Made by a program: the position numbers and the translations under genes. Below, piece by piece: positions 43,434 through 52,428 of a stretch of 64,000 bases of DNA (its first letter is position 1; each line of letters begins with the position of its first letter). The stretch is taken from positions 93,517-157,516 of the forward strand of contig NZ_WIAO01000010.1 of NCBI RefSeq assembly GCF_009451885.1, read 5' to 3'. Below the pieces are notes generated by a model. The model made no database searches. It saw nothing but the letters and a program-made list of their open reading frames with translations, and was not told where the DNA came from. The stretch comes from Glycomyces albidus. GTDB lineage: Bacteria; Actinomycetota; Actinomycetes; Mycobacteriales; Micromonosporaceae.

Positions 43434-44788
43434 CAGAAGTCTCCCTTGAACGACTTGGTCCGGCGGAACTGCATGATCGCGATCGGCGCCAGGACGAGGA
43501 AGATGAGCACCGCCACGACCGAGCCGTAGTTGTACTTCATCAGGCCGATGGTGATCTGGTAGAGCCAGCTCACCAGGATGTCGGTCGCGCCGGCGCCGGT
43601 CACCGTCGTGTCCGCCACCGTCGGGTCGCCGTTGGTGAGGAAGTAGATCGCGCCGAAGTTGTTGAAGTTGAACGCGAACGACATGATGATCAGCGGCGCG
43701 GTCTGGTAGAGCACCAGCGGCAGGACCACGTACCGGAACCGCTGCAGGCCGCTCGCGCCGTCCAGAGCGGCGGCCTCCTTCACGTCCTGCGGGATCGCCG
43801 TCATCGCGCTGAGCGTCAGGAGCATGAAGTACGGGAAGCCGCACCACAGGTTCACGAGGATGACCGTGAAGCGGGCGAGCAGCGGAGCGGTGAGCCACGG
43901 GATCGCCTGGTCGATGATCCCGAGCTCCATGAGGGTCTTGTTCACCGAGCCGAACGCGCCGTTGAGCATGTTGCGCCACACCAGGAGCGAGACCACGGCG
44001 GGCACGGCGTACGGCAGGATGAAGATCGCCTGGAAGAGCGGTTTGACGCGGATCTTCGACTCGTGCAGGACCACCGCCAGGATCATCCCGCCCGCGTAGC
44101 AGGTCGCGACTGCGAGCACGGCCCACACGACGGTCCAGACGAAGACGCGGCCGAGCGCGCCCGTCCACATCTGGTCGCCGCCGAGCATGTCGCCGAAGTT
44201 GTCGAGGCCGACCCAGTCGACGGTGTTCCCCGGCGGCAGGTGCTGGGGCGAGGAGTAGTTCGTGAACGCCACCAGCGCCGAGAACACCAGCGGCACCACG
44301 ACGAAGAACAGGATCAGCAGCACCGTCGGCGCCAGGCCCGCCACGGGGAACGCGCGCGTCGCCATCGTGGCGAGCTGCGTCCGCGCCGGCGTGCTCCGGG
44401 TGTGCGTTCCGAGCCGGTGGTCGGCCAGCGCGCTGCGCACGGAGATCCAGTACACGGCGGCGAACGCCGCGACGACCGCGAGCGCGAGGACGCCGTCGAC
44501 CAGCATGAACAGCGAGTTGTCCCGGAACTTCACGGGCACGCTCGGCTCGGGCTCGCCGAGCGTGACCAGGCCTCCGAGCCTGGTGAGCAGGTGCGGCACG
44601 AACGCGAGGAACGCGATCTCGACGGCGGCGAACGCCGCGCCCTTGTAGCGCTGGCGCAGCACGGTGAGGTGGGCGAGGCCCATGAACGACAGGGCGAGCA
44701 TGCGGACGCGGGCTCGTCCCGGGTCGCGCCCGGCCGGTTCTGCGGGGGCCGGCGCCGCCTCGGCGCGCGGCGGTGAGGTCATGGTCAT
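43433..44788 (-). CDS. Galacto-oligosaccharide ABC permease (GanP/MalF-like)
   Basis: A 451-residue permease, longer than average because it has two extra N-terminal hydrophobic segments (FAAVEIAFLAFVPHLLTRLG; LVDGVLALAVVAAFAAVYWI) before the six-helix core (VAGLAPTVLLILFFVVVPLV onward), as in MalF/GanP proteins. The EAA loop is DVKEAAALDGASGLQRFRYV. ATG 44788 follows AAGGAAG at good spacing. A stable hairpin separates it from the interrupted binding-protein gene upstream. Confidence 0.9.
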   Translation of the reverse strand: MTMTSPPRAEAAPAPAEPAGRDPGRARVRMLALSFMGLAHLTVLRQRYKGAAFAAVEIAFLAFVPHLLTRLGGLVTLGEPEPSVPVKFRDNSLFMLVDGVLALAVVAAFAAVYWISVRSALADHRLGTHTRSTPARTQLATMATRAFPVAGLAPTVLLILFFVVVPLVFSALVAFTNYSSPQHLPPGNTVDWVGLDNFGDMLGGDQMWTGALGRVFVWTVVWAVLAVATCYAGGMILAVVLHESKIRVKPLFQAIFILPYAVPAVVSLLVWRNMLNGAFGSVNKTLMELGIIDQAIPWLTAPLLARFTVILVNLWCGFPYFMLLTLSAMTAIPQDVKEAAALDGASGLQRFRYVVLPLVLYQTAPLIIMSFAFNFNNFGAIYFLTNGDPTVADTTVTGAGATDILVSWLYQITIGLMKYNYGSVVAVLIFLVLAPIAIMQFRRTKSFKGDF

Positions 44789-44806
44789 GGCACTTCCTTC
44801 CAACGA

Positions 44807-44845
44807 CCGCGGCACCCCGACATCCGATGGATCGAGGTGCCGCGG
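44807..44845 (-). repeat. Intercistronic hairpin between binding protein and permease genes
   Basis: CCGCGGCACC (44807-44816) and GGTGCCGCGG (44836-44845) form a perfect 10-bp stem with a 19-base loop in the 76-base gap. Such hairpins often stabilise the binding-protein message or terminate part of the transcripts. Confidence 0.6.
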
Positions 44846-44864
44846 GAAGACGAGGGCTACCGGG

Positions 44865-46064
44865 TCACTGGTTCACGATGGCCTCGGTGGCCGTGGCCAG
44901 CTCCGATTCGATGTCCGCGCCGTTCCAGATGTTGATGACCGCCGAGTCCATCGTGGTCAAGAACAGGGTCATCTCGGGGATCGACGGTGTCGCGTAGGCG
45001 AACTCGCCCTACTCCACCAGGCCCAGGGTCGCCTCGCTGTCGATCTCGGTGTCCGCCGGCGGGACCGAGCCGGTGAGCTCGTATGCCAGTCGGAGCATCT
45101 CCGGGCTCGAGAGGAAGGCCGCGAAGTCCTGCGCCTCCTCGGGGTGGTTCGTGTACGCCGAGACGAACATGGTGCGCGAGTTCGCGAACGACCCCGACGG
45201 CTGGTCGGTCCCGGCCCGCGCCGGAAGCGTCGTGACCCCGAAGTCGATGCCCGCGTCGGTGAACACCGGGATGTTCCACGAACCCGTGAGCGTCATGGCC
45301 GCCTGCCCGCTCTCGAAGAGCGTGTCGACCGTCGCCGGGTCGAGGTCGTTGGCCGCCACGTCGAGGACTGCTCGCAGCGCGAGCATCTCGGTCAGGCCCT
45401 GCACCGCCGCCGGCGTGTCGGTGTTCGGCGTCGCCGGGTCGTCGCCGTTCGGGCCGAACAGCAGGTTGTCGGGCGCGGAGAACACGAACGGGGCCGCGTA
45501 GTAGATCGAGGGGTTGAACGCGAACCCGTACTTGCCGGAGTTCTCGGCGTTGAACGTCGTGCTGAACGCGATGACCTCGTCCCAGGTCGTCGGCACCTCG
45601 GTCACGTACGCCTTGTTGTAGAACAGTGCGTAGGTGTCGAGCGTGACGGGGACGCCCCAGATCTGGTCCTGGTAGGTGACGCTCTTGATCGCGCTTTCGA
45701 CCAGGGCGCTCTTCAGCGCGTCCGGGTCGGCGACGGCGAGGATGTGCCCGCCGGTGACCAGATCGCCGGTGACGTTGCTCGGAGCGGCGAACACGTCCGC
45801 GCCGACCCCGGCCGGGCCGTCGAGGGCGATCTGCCCGAGGGCGTCGCCGAGCTCGACGTTCTTGTACTCGATCGTGACGTTCGGATGGTCCTTGGCGTAG
45901 ATCTCACCGGCCTGCTTGATGAAGTCGGAGCGCCCTTCCAGGGATTCCCACACCACCAGGTTGACCGGGCCGCCGTCGCCGCCCTCGTCCTCTGATCCGC
46001 TGCACGCCGTCAGGGGGGCCGCCAGACCTGCAATCGCAGTGGCGGCGAACGCGCGTCGCTTCAC
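44865..46064 (-). pseudogene. Galactan-oligosaccharide-binding lipoprotein interrupted by one TAG
   Basis: From ATG 46064 the frame gives a CUT1 binding protein with lipobox LTAC (Cys 21), VVWESLEGRSDFIKQAGEIY and VTLPARAGTDQPSGSFANSR, then stops at TAG (45011-45009, codon 352) after ATLGLVE. The same frame continues with GEFAYATPSIPEMTLFLTTM and ends 48 codons later at the TGA at 44865, giving the usual length of about 400. The continuation is the conserved C-terminal element of the family. A CAG-to-TAG change would explain it. Without these residues the protein probably cannot work with the permeases. Confidence 0.85.
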
Positions 46065-46130
46065 GACAGTCTCCTTCGTCCTTCGTGGAGTGTCCGCGCC
46101 TCGCTGGGCTCGGACGATCGAGCTGGAATC

Positions 46131-46147
46131 TCCAGCTTGTCGCTCAC
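46131..46147. promoter_or_regulatory. 17-bp palindrome upstream of the galactan ABC operon
   Basis: AGCTGGA and TCCAGCT are inverted around ATC, about 70 bases before the binding-protein start. It could be an operator or a leader hairpin. No clear -35/-10 pair was found nearby. Confidence 0.4.
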
Positions 46148-46723
46148 CGCAGCGGCGTTATGAATCATTTGCAATTGCCTATCGGCGGTTGCCGAGCAAG
46201 GCTCGAAGGGCCTGAAAAGCGGTACTCCATGCCTCGGGCAATAGGCGGATTCACGACTCTGCGCTGAGCCACATCGAATGGTATTCATGCCGGCCCTGTA
46301 TTCGCGATGGTCGAAGCGAGCCTGTATATGGACGAATCAACGGTCGTGAAGCGCTTGCCTGCTAGGCCGTCGACCTCGAATTGGACGAGCCGGGCCTTCC
46401 GGTGCGCTCGGGCGCGCCCGTGCGCCGCTCGGGCTTCCTCGGGTACGCCGCAGGCGCGCGGGGGCTGGGATTCAGCAGGGCGGTACGGCGAAGGGAACGT
46501 GACCGGTCCCGACGGCGGTGAGGACCAGCCGCCTTGTTCCGGTGGACACTCATTCCTTCTTCGCGCGGTACTCGAAGTACGAGTCGTCGTTGCCTGCCTC
46601 GTAACGTTGCAGGTCACTGGTCACCCCAGGCTGCCGGGCGGCCGCCTGGTGGGGCTGGCCTCACCTCGCACCGCAGTGCTCACAGGATGGTTTCCGCTGC
46701 GCCGCATCAATAGCGTTGCCCGC
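46148..46723. other. Long gene-poor interval
   Basis: Lower-GC DNA with no ORF showing the usual third-position GC bias. It contains the upstream region of the galactan ABC operon and, at 46711-46716, TAGCGT before a small ORF. No mobile-element ends or RNA gene recognised. Confidence 0.4.
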
Positions 46724-46813
46724 ATGCAGAGAACCAACGCCGTCAAGCACGCCGCGATCCTGATCATCGCCGTCGCCGCGGGCGTCATCGAGACCGCGCT
46801 CGCCGCCGCCTGA
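46724..46813 (+). CDS. Possible 29-residue single-span membrane peptide, leaderless
   Basis: ATG 46724 opens a frame that reads MQRTNAVKHAAILIIAVAAG and continues for nine more hydrophobic or small residues to a TGA at 46813: a short basic N-terminus and one hydrophobic helix. TAGCGT seven bases upstream is a reasonable -10 box, giving a message that begins at the ATG. Nothing similar is known to me. It lies 79 bases before the TAP-type hydrolase gene. Confidence 0.45.
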   Translation: MQRTNAVKHAAILIIAVAAGVIETALAAA

Positions 46814-46892
46814 CAACGACCCCACCGAAAGCGGGATGCCCGGCCGCCGGCAGGCCCTAGCGTCCCGCGTCCTTCGACACGAAAGCGACCCG

Positions 46893-48350
46893 ATGCGACC
46901 CACCCACCACCTCGCCAAGCGCCTGGCCGCCACCCTGGCGGTCCTGGCGGCGACCTTCGCCGCCACGGCGTTCACCGCGCCTGCGGCCGCGGCCGAGACC
47001 GGCCGCGGCATCGACTGGCAGCCGTGCCCCGACCGACCCGACATCGACTGCGCCACCATCGAAGCGCCCCTCGACTACGACCACCCCCGCCGCGGCACCA
47101 TCGAGATCGGACTCGCCCGCGCCGAGGCCACCGGCCCCGGCGAACGGATCGGCTCCCTCCTGGTCGACCCCGGCGGTCCGGGCGGCTCCGGCGTCGACAC
47201 CGTCAAAGACGGCTTCACGCACCCCGCCTTCGACGTCATCGGCTTCGACCCGCGCGGCGTCAACACCAGCACCCCCGTCAAGTGCGACCCGGCGCTCGTA
47301 CAAGCCGCGAACGCGATCGCGCACCCGGCCGACCAGGCCGAGTTCGAGACCCGACTCGAGGCCAACGCCGCCCTGACCGACGACTGCCGGACACGCACCG
47401 GGCCCCTCTTCGACCACATGGACACCCGCACCACCGTCGAGGACATGGAACGCATCCGCCGCGCCCTCGGCGAGGGCGACCTCAACTACCTCGGCTACTC
47501 CTACGGCACCCTCATGGGCCAGCAGTACGCCGAGCGCTACCCGCACCGCATCCGCGCCATGGTCCTCGACGGCAACCTCGACCACGCCGTCGACACCGCA
47601 TGAAAGTTCGCCAGCGCCGAGACCGCCGCCTTCGAGGAGAACTTCACCGCGTTCACCGCCTGGTGCGACACCGCGCCCGGCTGCGCCCTCGACGGCGGCG
47701 CCGCCGCGGCCTACGAGCACCTCAAGACCGCCGCCCGCGCCGGGACGCTCACCGACCCCGCCACCGGCGAGCCGGTGGACTTCCACGCCCTCACCGCCAC
47801 CGCCTTCGCCGCGAACTTCCCGCAGCGCTGGCCCGGACTCGCCGCCGCCCTCGCCGCCCTCCGCGACGGCACACCCGCCGCCACCGCCTTCACGGCGCCC
47901 GAGGTCGAACCGGTGAACTACGCCGCCCTCCCGATCTACTGCCAGGACTGGTCCTACCCCGTGCCCGACTTCGCGGCCTGGCAGGACCTCGCCGAGCGGG
48001 TCGCCGCGGCCTACCCGACGGTCGAATGGAGCCCCTACAACGACAACCTCCTCGGCTGCCTCGGCACCGGCATCGAGCAGACCAACCCGCAAGGGCCCCT
48101 CGACCTCGACCACGCCCCACCGCTTCTGGTCGTCGGCACCCTCCACGACTACGCGAGCGTCCACCCCTGGTCGCGTTCCGTCGCCGACCAGGCCGACCAG
48201 CCACTCCTCACCTACGCAGGCTACGGGCACACCGTCTACGGCAAGGTCAGCGACTGCATCGACGACATCGTCGACGCCTACCTGACCGACCTCGACCACC
48301 TCCGACGCGACCGGACCTGCCCGAACCTCGACCATCCGCCGGCCCCCTGA
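46893..48350 (+). pseudogene. Secreted TAP-type alpha/beta hydrolase (peptidase S33) interrupted by one TGA
   Basis: From ATG 46893: a signal peptide (LAATLAVLAATFAATAF, then TAPAAAAE), IDWQPCPDRPDIDCATIEAP, SLLVDPGGPGGSG, FDVIGFDPRGVNTSTPV and the nucleophile elbow LGYSYGTLMGQQYAERYPHR (Ser 203). At codon 237 (47601-47603) a TGA interrupts GNLDHAVDTA; the same frame goes on with KFASAETAAFEENFTAFTAW through the TAP-like C-terminal domain with Asp (GTLHDYASVHPW) and His (TYAGYGHTVYG) to the true stop at 48350. TGG-to-TGA would account for it, as an aromatic residue is plausible there. Intact, it would be a 485-residue tripeptidyl aminopeptidase-like enzyme. Confidence 0.85.
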
Positions 48351-48374
48351 CCAGCACACCCCAACGCACCGAAC

Positions 48375-48398
48375 GGCGGTCCTCTGATGAGGGCCGCC
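48375..48398 (+). terminator. Terminator of the TAP-hydrolase gene
   Basis: GGCGGTCCTC and GAGGGCCGCC form a 10-bp stem (one G-U pair) around the tetraloop TGAT, 25 bases after the stop. Confidence 0.65.
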
Positions 48399-48485
48399 GC
48401 TTCACGCCACGAGCCCGGTCTTCCAGGCGTGAATCGCGGTCGCCGGACCGCCCGAAGACACGCAATGGTCGTGTCCGCCTATATG

Positions 48486-48559
48486 TCGGGACGACAGGAT
48501 TTGAACCTGCGACCCCCCCGCCCCAAACGGGGTGCGCTACCAAGCTGCGCCACGTCCCG
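48486..48559 (-). tRNA. tRNA-Pro, anticodon UGG
   Basis: Seventy-four bases fold as a cloverleaf: acceptor arms CGGGACG/CGTCCCG with discriminator A, D-arm GCGCAGCTTGGTAGCGC, anticodon stem CCCCG/CGGGG around TTTGGGG (anticodon TGG) and T-arm ending GGTTCAAATCC. The 3' CCA is not encoded. Confidence 0.95.
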
Positions 48560-48669
48560 GATCCGCCCCAGAGGACGGCCGTAGCAAGGGTACAGGAGGC
48601 GCACCGCCCTCTTACGGTGAGGAGATCCAGTCGTCAGGGCGCCTGGCGCGTTGACCGCAGTTCCGGGTC

Positions 48670-49020
48670 TTAGGCGGGTGCGGTGAGGGCGGTGCCGCGG
48701 AGGCGGCCTCCTCGGCGGAGCCAGAGGGCGATGCCGGTGATGCCGAAGACGGCGCTGAGGAGGAACGGGGCGTCGAGGCCGCAGACGGTCGCAGCGAGGC
48801 CGCCCACCAGGGCGCCGACCGCTTCCTAGCTGAGGACCACGGTGCGCGATGCGGCGACGGTGCGGCCGAGGAGGTCGGACGGGACCAGGCGGTGGCGCAG
48901 CGAGGTGACCGCGACCTTGAAGACGCCGAACGCGGCGCTCGCGACCAGGAGGACCGCGACGGCGGACCACAGGTCCGGGGCCGCGACGAGCAGCATCGGC
49001 GCCAGAACGAGCCGCCGAGC
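48670..49020 (-). pseudogene. Remnant of an MFS transporter (C-terminal part, with in-frame TAG)
   Basis: One frame reads RLVLAPMLLVAAPDLWSAVA, FGVFKVAVTSLRHRLVPSDL, LGRTVAASRTVVLS, then TAG at about 48826-48828, then EAVGALVGGLAATVCGLDAP and ALWLRRGGRLRGTALTAPA to TAA at 48670. This matches the last four or five helices of an MFS_3-type efflux protein (LRQRLVPDELLGRV, then EPLGALLGG in family terms). The N-terminal two thirds are missing, so it is a true remnant whatever the status of the TAG. Confidence 0.8.
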
Positions 49021-49052
49021 TTCATGCGCCGATCCTAGGGTTCGGAGCCGGG

Positions 49053-49571
49053 CTAGAGCTCGGGAGTGGACCTGCCGTGGAGGAGGCGTTTGCCGAGTTT
49101 GGCGGCGAGCATGGCGAGGAAGAGGGCGATCGGGAGGCTGAGGAGGCCGAAGAGGATGACGAGGGGCAGGTAGATCGCCCAGTCGTTCGAGCCGGCGGCC
49201 CAGGCGCGGGGCCGGTCGTAGCCGATGAACGGCGACTGGCGGCCCTCCATGAGGCGGGCCTCGACCTGCTCGCCGACTTCGCAGCGGCCCGAGACCTCGA
49301 TGCGCGTCTCGACGGCGGGGCCGCCGTCGGCGGGGGTGAAGACGCCGGTGCAGACCTGCTCGCCGCGGTTGTCGTACTCGCTCTCCACGGTCGCCGTGCC
49401 CGGGATGCCGGCCTGGCCGTTGGCGGCGCGGTAGCCGTCGATCATGGCGGCCGCGTTGGCGTACAGGGCCACGGGGAACGCGAGCAGGATGAGGCCGACG
49501 ACCGTGAGGAGCACCGCGGTGACGGCGGGGTGCGGGCGCTGCGCGCCCTTGTCGCGCGCGGCGGCGGCCAT
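49053..49571 (-). CDS. Two-helix membrane protein, DUF3592-like
   Basis: A 172-residue protein with a helix at 18-40 (VTAVLLTVVGLILLAFPVAL), an extracytoplasmic beta-rich domain of about 90 residues holding GIPGTATVESEYDNRGEQVC and VSGRCEVGEQVEARLMEG, and a second helix (AIYLPLVILFGLLSLPIALF). The VxVxG/GxxVxVxY pattern between two helices is that of DUF3592 proteins. ATG 49571 follows GGGAG. Function unknown; the neighbouring MFS remnant gives no hint. Confidence 0.75.
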   Translation of the reverse strand: MAAAARDKGAQRPHPAVTAVLLTVVGLILLAFPVALYANAAAMIDGYRAANGQAGIPGTATVESEYDNRGEQVCTGVFTPADGGPAVETRIEVSGRCEVGEQVEARLMEGRQSPFIGYDRPRAWAAGSNDWAIYLPLVILFGLLSLPIALFLAMLAAKLGKRLLHGRSTPEL

Positions 49572-49961
49572 GTCGACTCCCACGGGTCGGTGCGGATCGG
49601 TCGGGTACAGGATGACCCGCCGGTGCCACCGGGGCGGCAGGGGTGCTCGGTCGTTCGCCGGCGCAGCGGCGGGCGCGCAGCGGTGGGTGCATCGGGTGCG
49701 GTCGGCTGGTGACCGCCCAGACGAACCCGAGGCGGGCCCGGCGGCTACGGCCGAGTACTCGTCCAGGTCGGCGACGAGGACGTGATCCGTTCGCACGGCC
49801 TGCGGCCCGGTCGGACTGCGGCCGCCTCCCCGAGCAGACGGCACCGGTGCCAGGCAGGAGGCATCGCCGCGCGTGCCGCCCGGCTTGCGCCGCGCCGCCC
49901 GGTCCGAGGTCCGGCCACATGGCTGAAGCGGGCCGGCCGCGACCGAGCCGAGGATGGCGAT
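49572..49961. other. Gene-free divergent interval
   Basis: About 390 GC-rich bases between divergent membrane-protein genes. I see no coding signal, repeat or RNA gene. Both promoters should lie here; none is convincing. Confidence 0.5.
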
Positions 49962-50630
49962 ATGGACACTCCTCAGCCCCGCGCCCGCCGCGACTGGCCG
50001 ATCGCGGTCGGCCTCCTCCTGCTCGCCCTCGTGCCCTCGATCGCCGGCGTGTTCCGCGTCGGCGACATCGCCTCCGGCGGACCGGAGACCGCCGCGAACG
50101 CGCGGTTCATGCAGATGCCGCTGCCCGTCGTCCTCCACATCGCCGGCGCGCTCGTCTACTCGATCGTCGGCGCGTTCCAGTTCCTGCCGGGCCTGCGCCG
50201 CCGGCACAACGGGTGGCACCGGTTCGCGGGACGGTACCTGCTCGTGCCCGCCGGCGTCGTCGTCGGCGCGACGGGCCTGTGGATGACCGCGTCGTACGAC
50301 GTCCCCGCGACGGACGTCGGCGCGGTCGCGGTCTCGCGGTACCTCGTCGGCGGGCTCATGCTCGCGTTCATCGCGCTCGGCGTCGCCGCGATCGCCCGCC
50401 GTGACTACGTCGCGCACGGGTCGTGGATGATCCGGGCGTACGCGCTCGCCATGGGCGCGGGCACCCAGGTCCTCACCTCCGGGCCGGCGCTGCTCGTCTT
50501 CGGCGAGCCCGACGCGCTCATGCGGCTCGTGCAGATGGACGCCGGATGGATCATCAACGCCCTGTTCGCCGAGTGGGTGATCGCCCGCCGGCGCGCGGCG
50601 CAGCGCCGCCCTGCGACGATCTCGGTGTGA
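49962..50630 (+). CDS. DUF2306-family membrane protein
   Basis: A 222-residue integral membrane protein with about six helices (WPIAVGLLLLALVPSIAGVF; VVLHIAGALVYSIVGAFQFL; HRFAGRYLLVPAGVVVGATG; YLVGGLMLAFIALGVAAIAR). The motif HIAGALVYSIVGAFQFLPGL with HNGWHRFAGR is characteristic of DUF2306. It starts at ATG 49962 and its stop overlaps the next gene's GTG start, placing it in an operon with a histidine kinase and response regulator, whose sensing it might assist. Confidence 0.85.
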   Translation: MDTPQPRARRDWPIAVGLLLLALVPSIAGVFRVGDIASGGPETAANARFMQMPLPVVLHIAGALVYSIVGAFQFLPGLRRRHNGWHRFAGRYLLVPAGVVVGATGLWMTASYDVPATDVGAVAVSRYLVGGLMLAFIALGVAAIARRDYVAHGSWMIRAYALAMGAGTQVLTSGPALLVFGEPDALMRLVQMDAGWIINALFAEWVIARRRAAQRRPATISV

Positions 50631-51766
50631 ACGCCATGAGGACCGCGCCGCGAACCATCACCGCCGCCTGGTCGCGCCCGCGCGCCGCCGGCGCCGACGG
50701 CCCGCGCCCCCGGGACGCCGGACTCGTCGTCCTGGCGGCCGTCCTGGCCGTCATCGAGGGAGCCGTACGCCCGGACCTCCAGTGGCCGGTCGCCACGACG
50801 CTGTTCACGCTCGCGCTCCTGCCCGTCCTGATGTGGCGGCGCACCCGGCCGCTCGCCGCCGTCGCGGTCATGTTCGCCTCGACGTCGGCGTTCGCGCTCG
50901 CGCACACCGTCGCCGGCATCGAACCGAACGCGCTCGTGAGCTCCTTCGCGCTGCTCCTGGTGCCGTACGCGCTGTTCCGCTGGGGCTCGGGGCGGGACCG
51001 GATCGTCGGCGCCGCCGTCGTCGGGGCCGGCCTGCTGTTCTCGAGCTCGCTCAGCAGCGACCCGATCGCGGAGACCGTCGCCGGGGTCGCGTTCCTCGGC
51101 GGCGCCTGCCTCATCGGGGCGCTGCGGCGCGAGCGCGTCGAATCGCGCGCCAGGCGGGTCGACACGATCCGGGCCCGCGAACGCGAAGCCCTCGCCCGCG
51201 ACCTGCACGACACGGTCGCGCACCACGTCTCGGCCATCGTGATCCGCGCGCAGGTCGCCGGCGCGGACCCGAGCGACACGGCACGGGTCGCGGAGTCCTT
51301 GCGGGTCATCGAGACCGAGGCGCAGGCGGTCCTGGCCGACATGCGCTCGCTCGTGCGGACGCTCCGCGCGCCCGCCGACTACGCGCCCACCGCGGGCCTG
51401 GAGGAGCTCGCCCGGCTCGCCGATCCGGGGCCGCCGAAGGTGACCGTCCGGATCGACGCGCCCGAAGACCTCCCGAGCATCGTCGCGACCACGCTCTTCC
51501 GGATCGCCCAGGAGGGCGTCACGAACGCCCGCAGGCACTCGCGCGACGCCACCGGCGTCGACGTCGTGATCACCGCGGATGCGGAGACGGCGCGGATCGT
51601 CGTCCGCGACGACGGCGGCCCGGCGCGCCCCGATTCGGGGAACGGCCATGGGCTGCAAGGCATGTCCGAACGGGCGGCGCTGCTCGGCGGCGACGTGGAC
51701 GCCGGGCCCGACCCGGCGGGCGGCTGGACGCTGCGTGCGTCGCTCCCGCTGCGGGGTGCCGCATGA
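50627..51766 (+). CDS. Sensor histidine kinase, NarL/DesK type
   Basis: A 379-residue kinase. About five hydrophobic helices occupy residues 35-165 (AGLVVLAAVLAVIEGAV; SSFALLLVPYALFRWG; IVGAAVVGAGLLFSSSL), then HisKA_3 with phosphoacceptor His 194 in ARDLHDTVAHHVSAIVIRAQ, then HATPase_c (GVTNARRHSRDATGV; NGHGLQGMSERAALLGG). The GTG start at 50627 overlaps the DUF2306 stop (GTGA) and its stop overlaps the regulator start (ATGA). ATG 50636 is an alternative start. Confidence 0.93.
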   Translation: MNAMRTAPRTITAAWSRPRAAGADGPRPRDAGLVVLAAVLAVIEGAVRPDLQWPVATTLFTLALLPVLMWRRTRPLAAVAVMFASTSAFALAHTVAGIEPNALVSSFALLLVPYALFRWGSGRDRIVGAAVVGAGLLFSSSLSSDPIAETVAGVAFLGGACLIGALRRERVESRARRVDTIRAREREALARDLHDTVAHHVSAIVIRAQVAGADPSDTARVAESLRVIETEAQAVLADMRSLVRTLRAPADYAPTAGLEELARLADPGPPKVTVRIDAPEDLPSIVATTLFRIAQEGVTNARRHSRDATGVDVVITADAETARIVVRDDGGPARPDSGNGHGLQGMSERAALLGGDVDAGPDPAGGWTLRASLPLRGAA

Positions 51767-52428
51767 TCCGCGTGCTCGTCGCCGACGACCAGGAGCCCGT
51801 GCGCACGGGCCTGCGGCTGCTGCTCGAATCCCTGCCGGACGTCGAGGTCGTCGGCGAGGCCGCCGACGGGGTGGAGGCGGTCCGGCTGGCGCAGCGGCTG
51901 CGGCCCGACGTCGCGCTGCTGGACATCCGGATGCCCGGCCTCAACGGCATCGAGGCGACCGCGCTGCTCGCGGGCGAGCGCATCGCCGAGCCGATCGCGG
52001 TCGTCATCATCACCACGTTCGACCTCGACGAGTACGTCCACGGCGCGCTGCGGGCGGGCGCCAAGGGCTTCCTGCTGAAAGAGGCGGGCCCGCAGCTCAT
52101 CGGGGAGGCCGTGCGGGCCGCCGCGAACGGCGACGCGCTGATCTCGCCGCAGATCACCGCGCGGCTGCTCGGCGAGTTCTCGCGCCCGTCCCGGCGGGTG
52201 CGCGAGCCGTCCGCGCCGCTCACCGCCCGCGAGGAGGACGTCCTCGCGCTCCTCGCGATCGGCTTGACGAACATCGAGATCGGCGAGCGGCTGTTCCTGT
52301 CGCTCGGCACGGTGAAGACCCACATCGCGGGGGTCCTCACCAAGCTCGGCGTGCGGAACCGGGTGGAGGCCGCGATGTGGGCCTACGAGTCGGGACGGGT
52401 GGGCGGCGACGCCGCGGGCAGGTCCTAG
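51763..52428 (+). CDS. NarL/FixJ-family response regulator
   Basis: A 221-residue regulator: receiver domain with D8/D9, phosphoacceptor D54 in LLDIRMPG and Lys in FLLKEAGP; LuxR-type helix-turn-helix in LTNIEIGERLFLSLGTVKTH. It is the partner of the overlapping kinase. Its stop codon shares bases with the stop of the convergent small membrane protein gene. Confidence 0.93.
   Translation: MIRVLVADDQEPVRTGLRLLLESLPDVEVVGEAADGVEAVRLAQRLRPDVALLDIRMPGLNGIEATALLAGERIAEPIAVVIITTFDLDEYVHGALRAGAKGFLLKEAGPQLIGEAVRAAANGDALISPQITARLLGEFSRPSRRVREPSAPLTAREEDVLALLAIGLTNIEIGERLFLSLGTVKTHIAGVLTKLGVRNRVEAAMWAYESGRVGGDAAGRS

Noticed and set aside
46307..46813. 168-codon plus-strand frame through the gap before the TAP hydrolase
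   Set aside because: Codon use does not match the genome and no fold is visible. Only its last 30 codons, from 46724, look like a possible peptide.
44865..47603. Stop-codon readthrough or recoding (selenocysteine or pyrrolysine) at the TAG and TGA sites
   Set aside because: Two different stop codons, no suitable downstream stem-loop noted, and no catalytic position involved. Mutation or sequencing error is simpler.
48387..48584. Short plus-strand ORF containing GRQDLNLRPPRPKRGAL
   Set aside because: This is the well-known spurious translation of the antisense strand of a tRNA gene; the tRNA-Pro explains it.
49572..49961. Possible gene in the divergent gap (a minus frame reads RTDHVLVADLDEYSAVAAG)
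   Set aside because: The frame has no start with a ribosome binding site, no known similarity and inconsistent codon bias.
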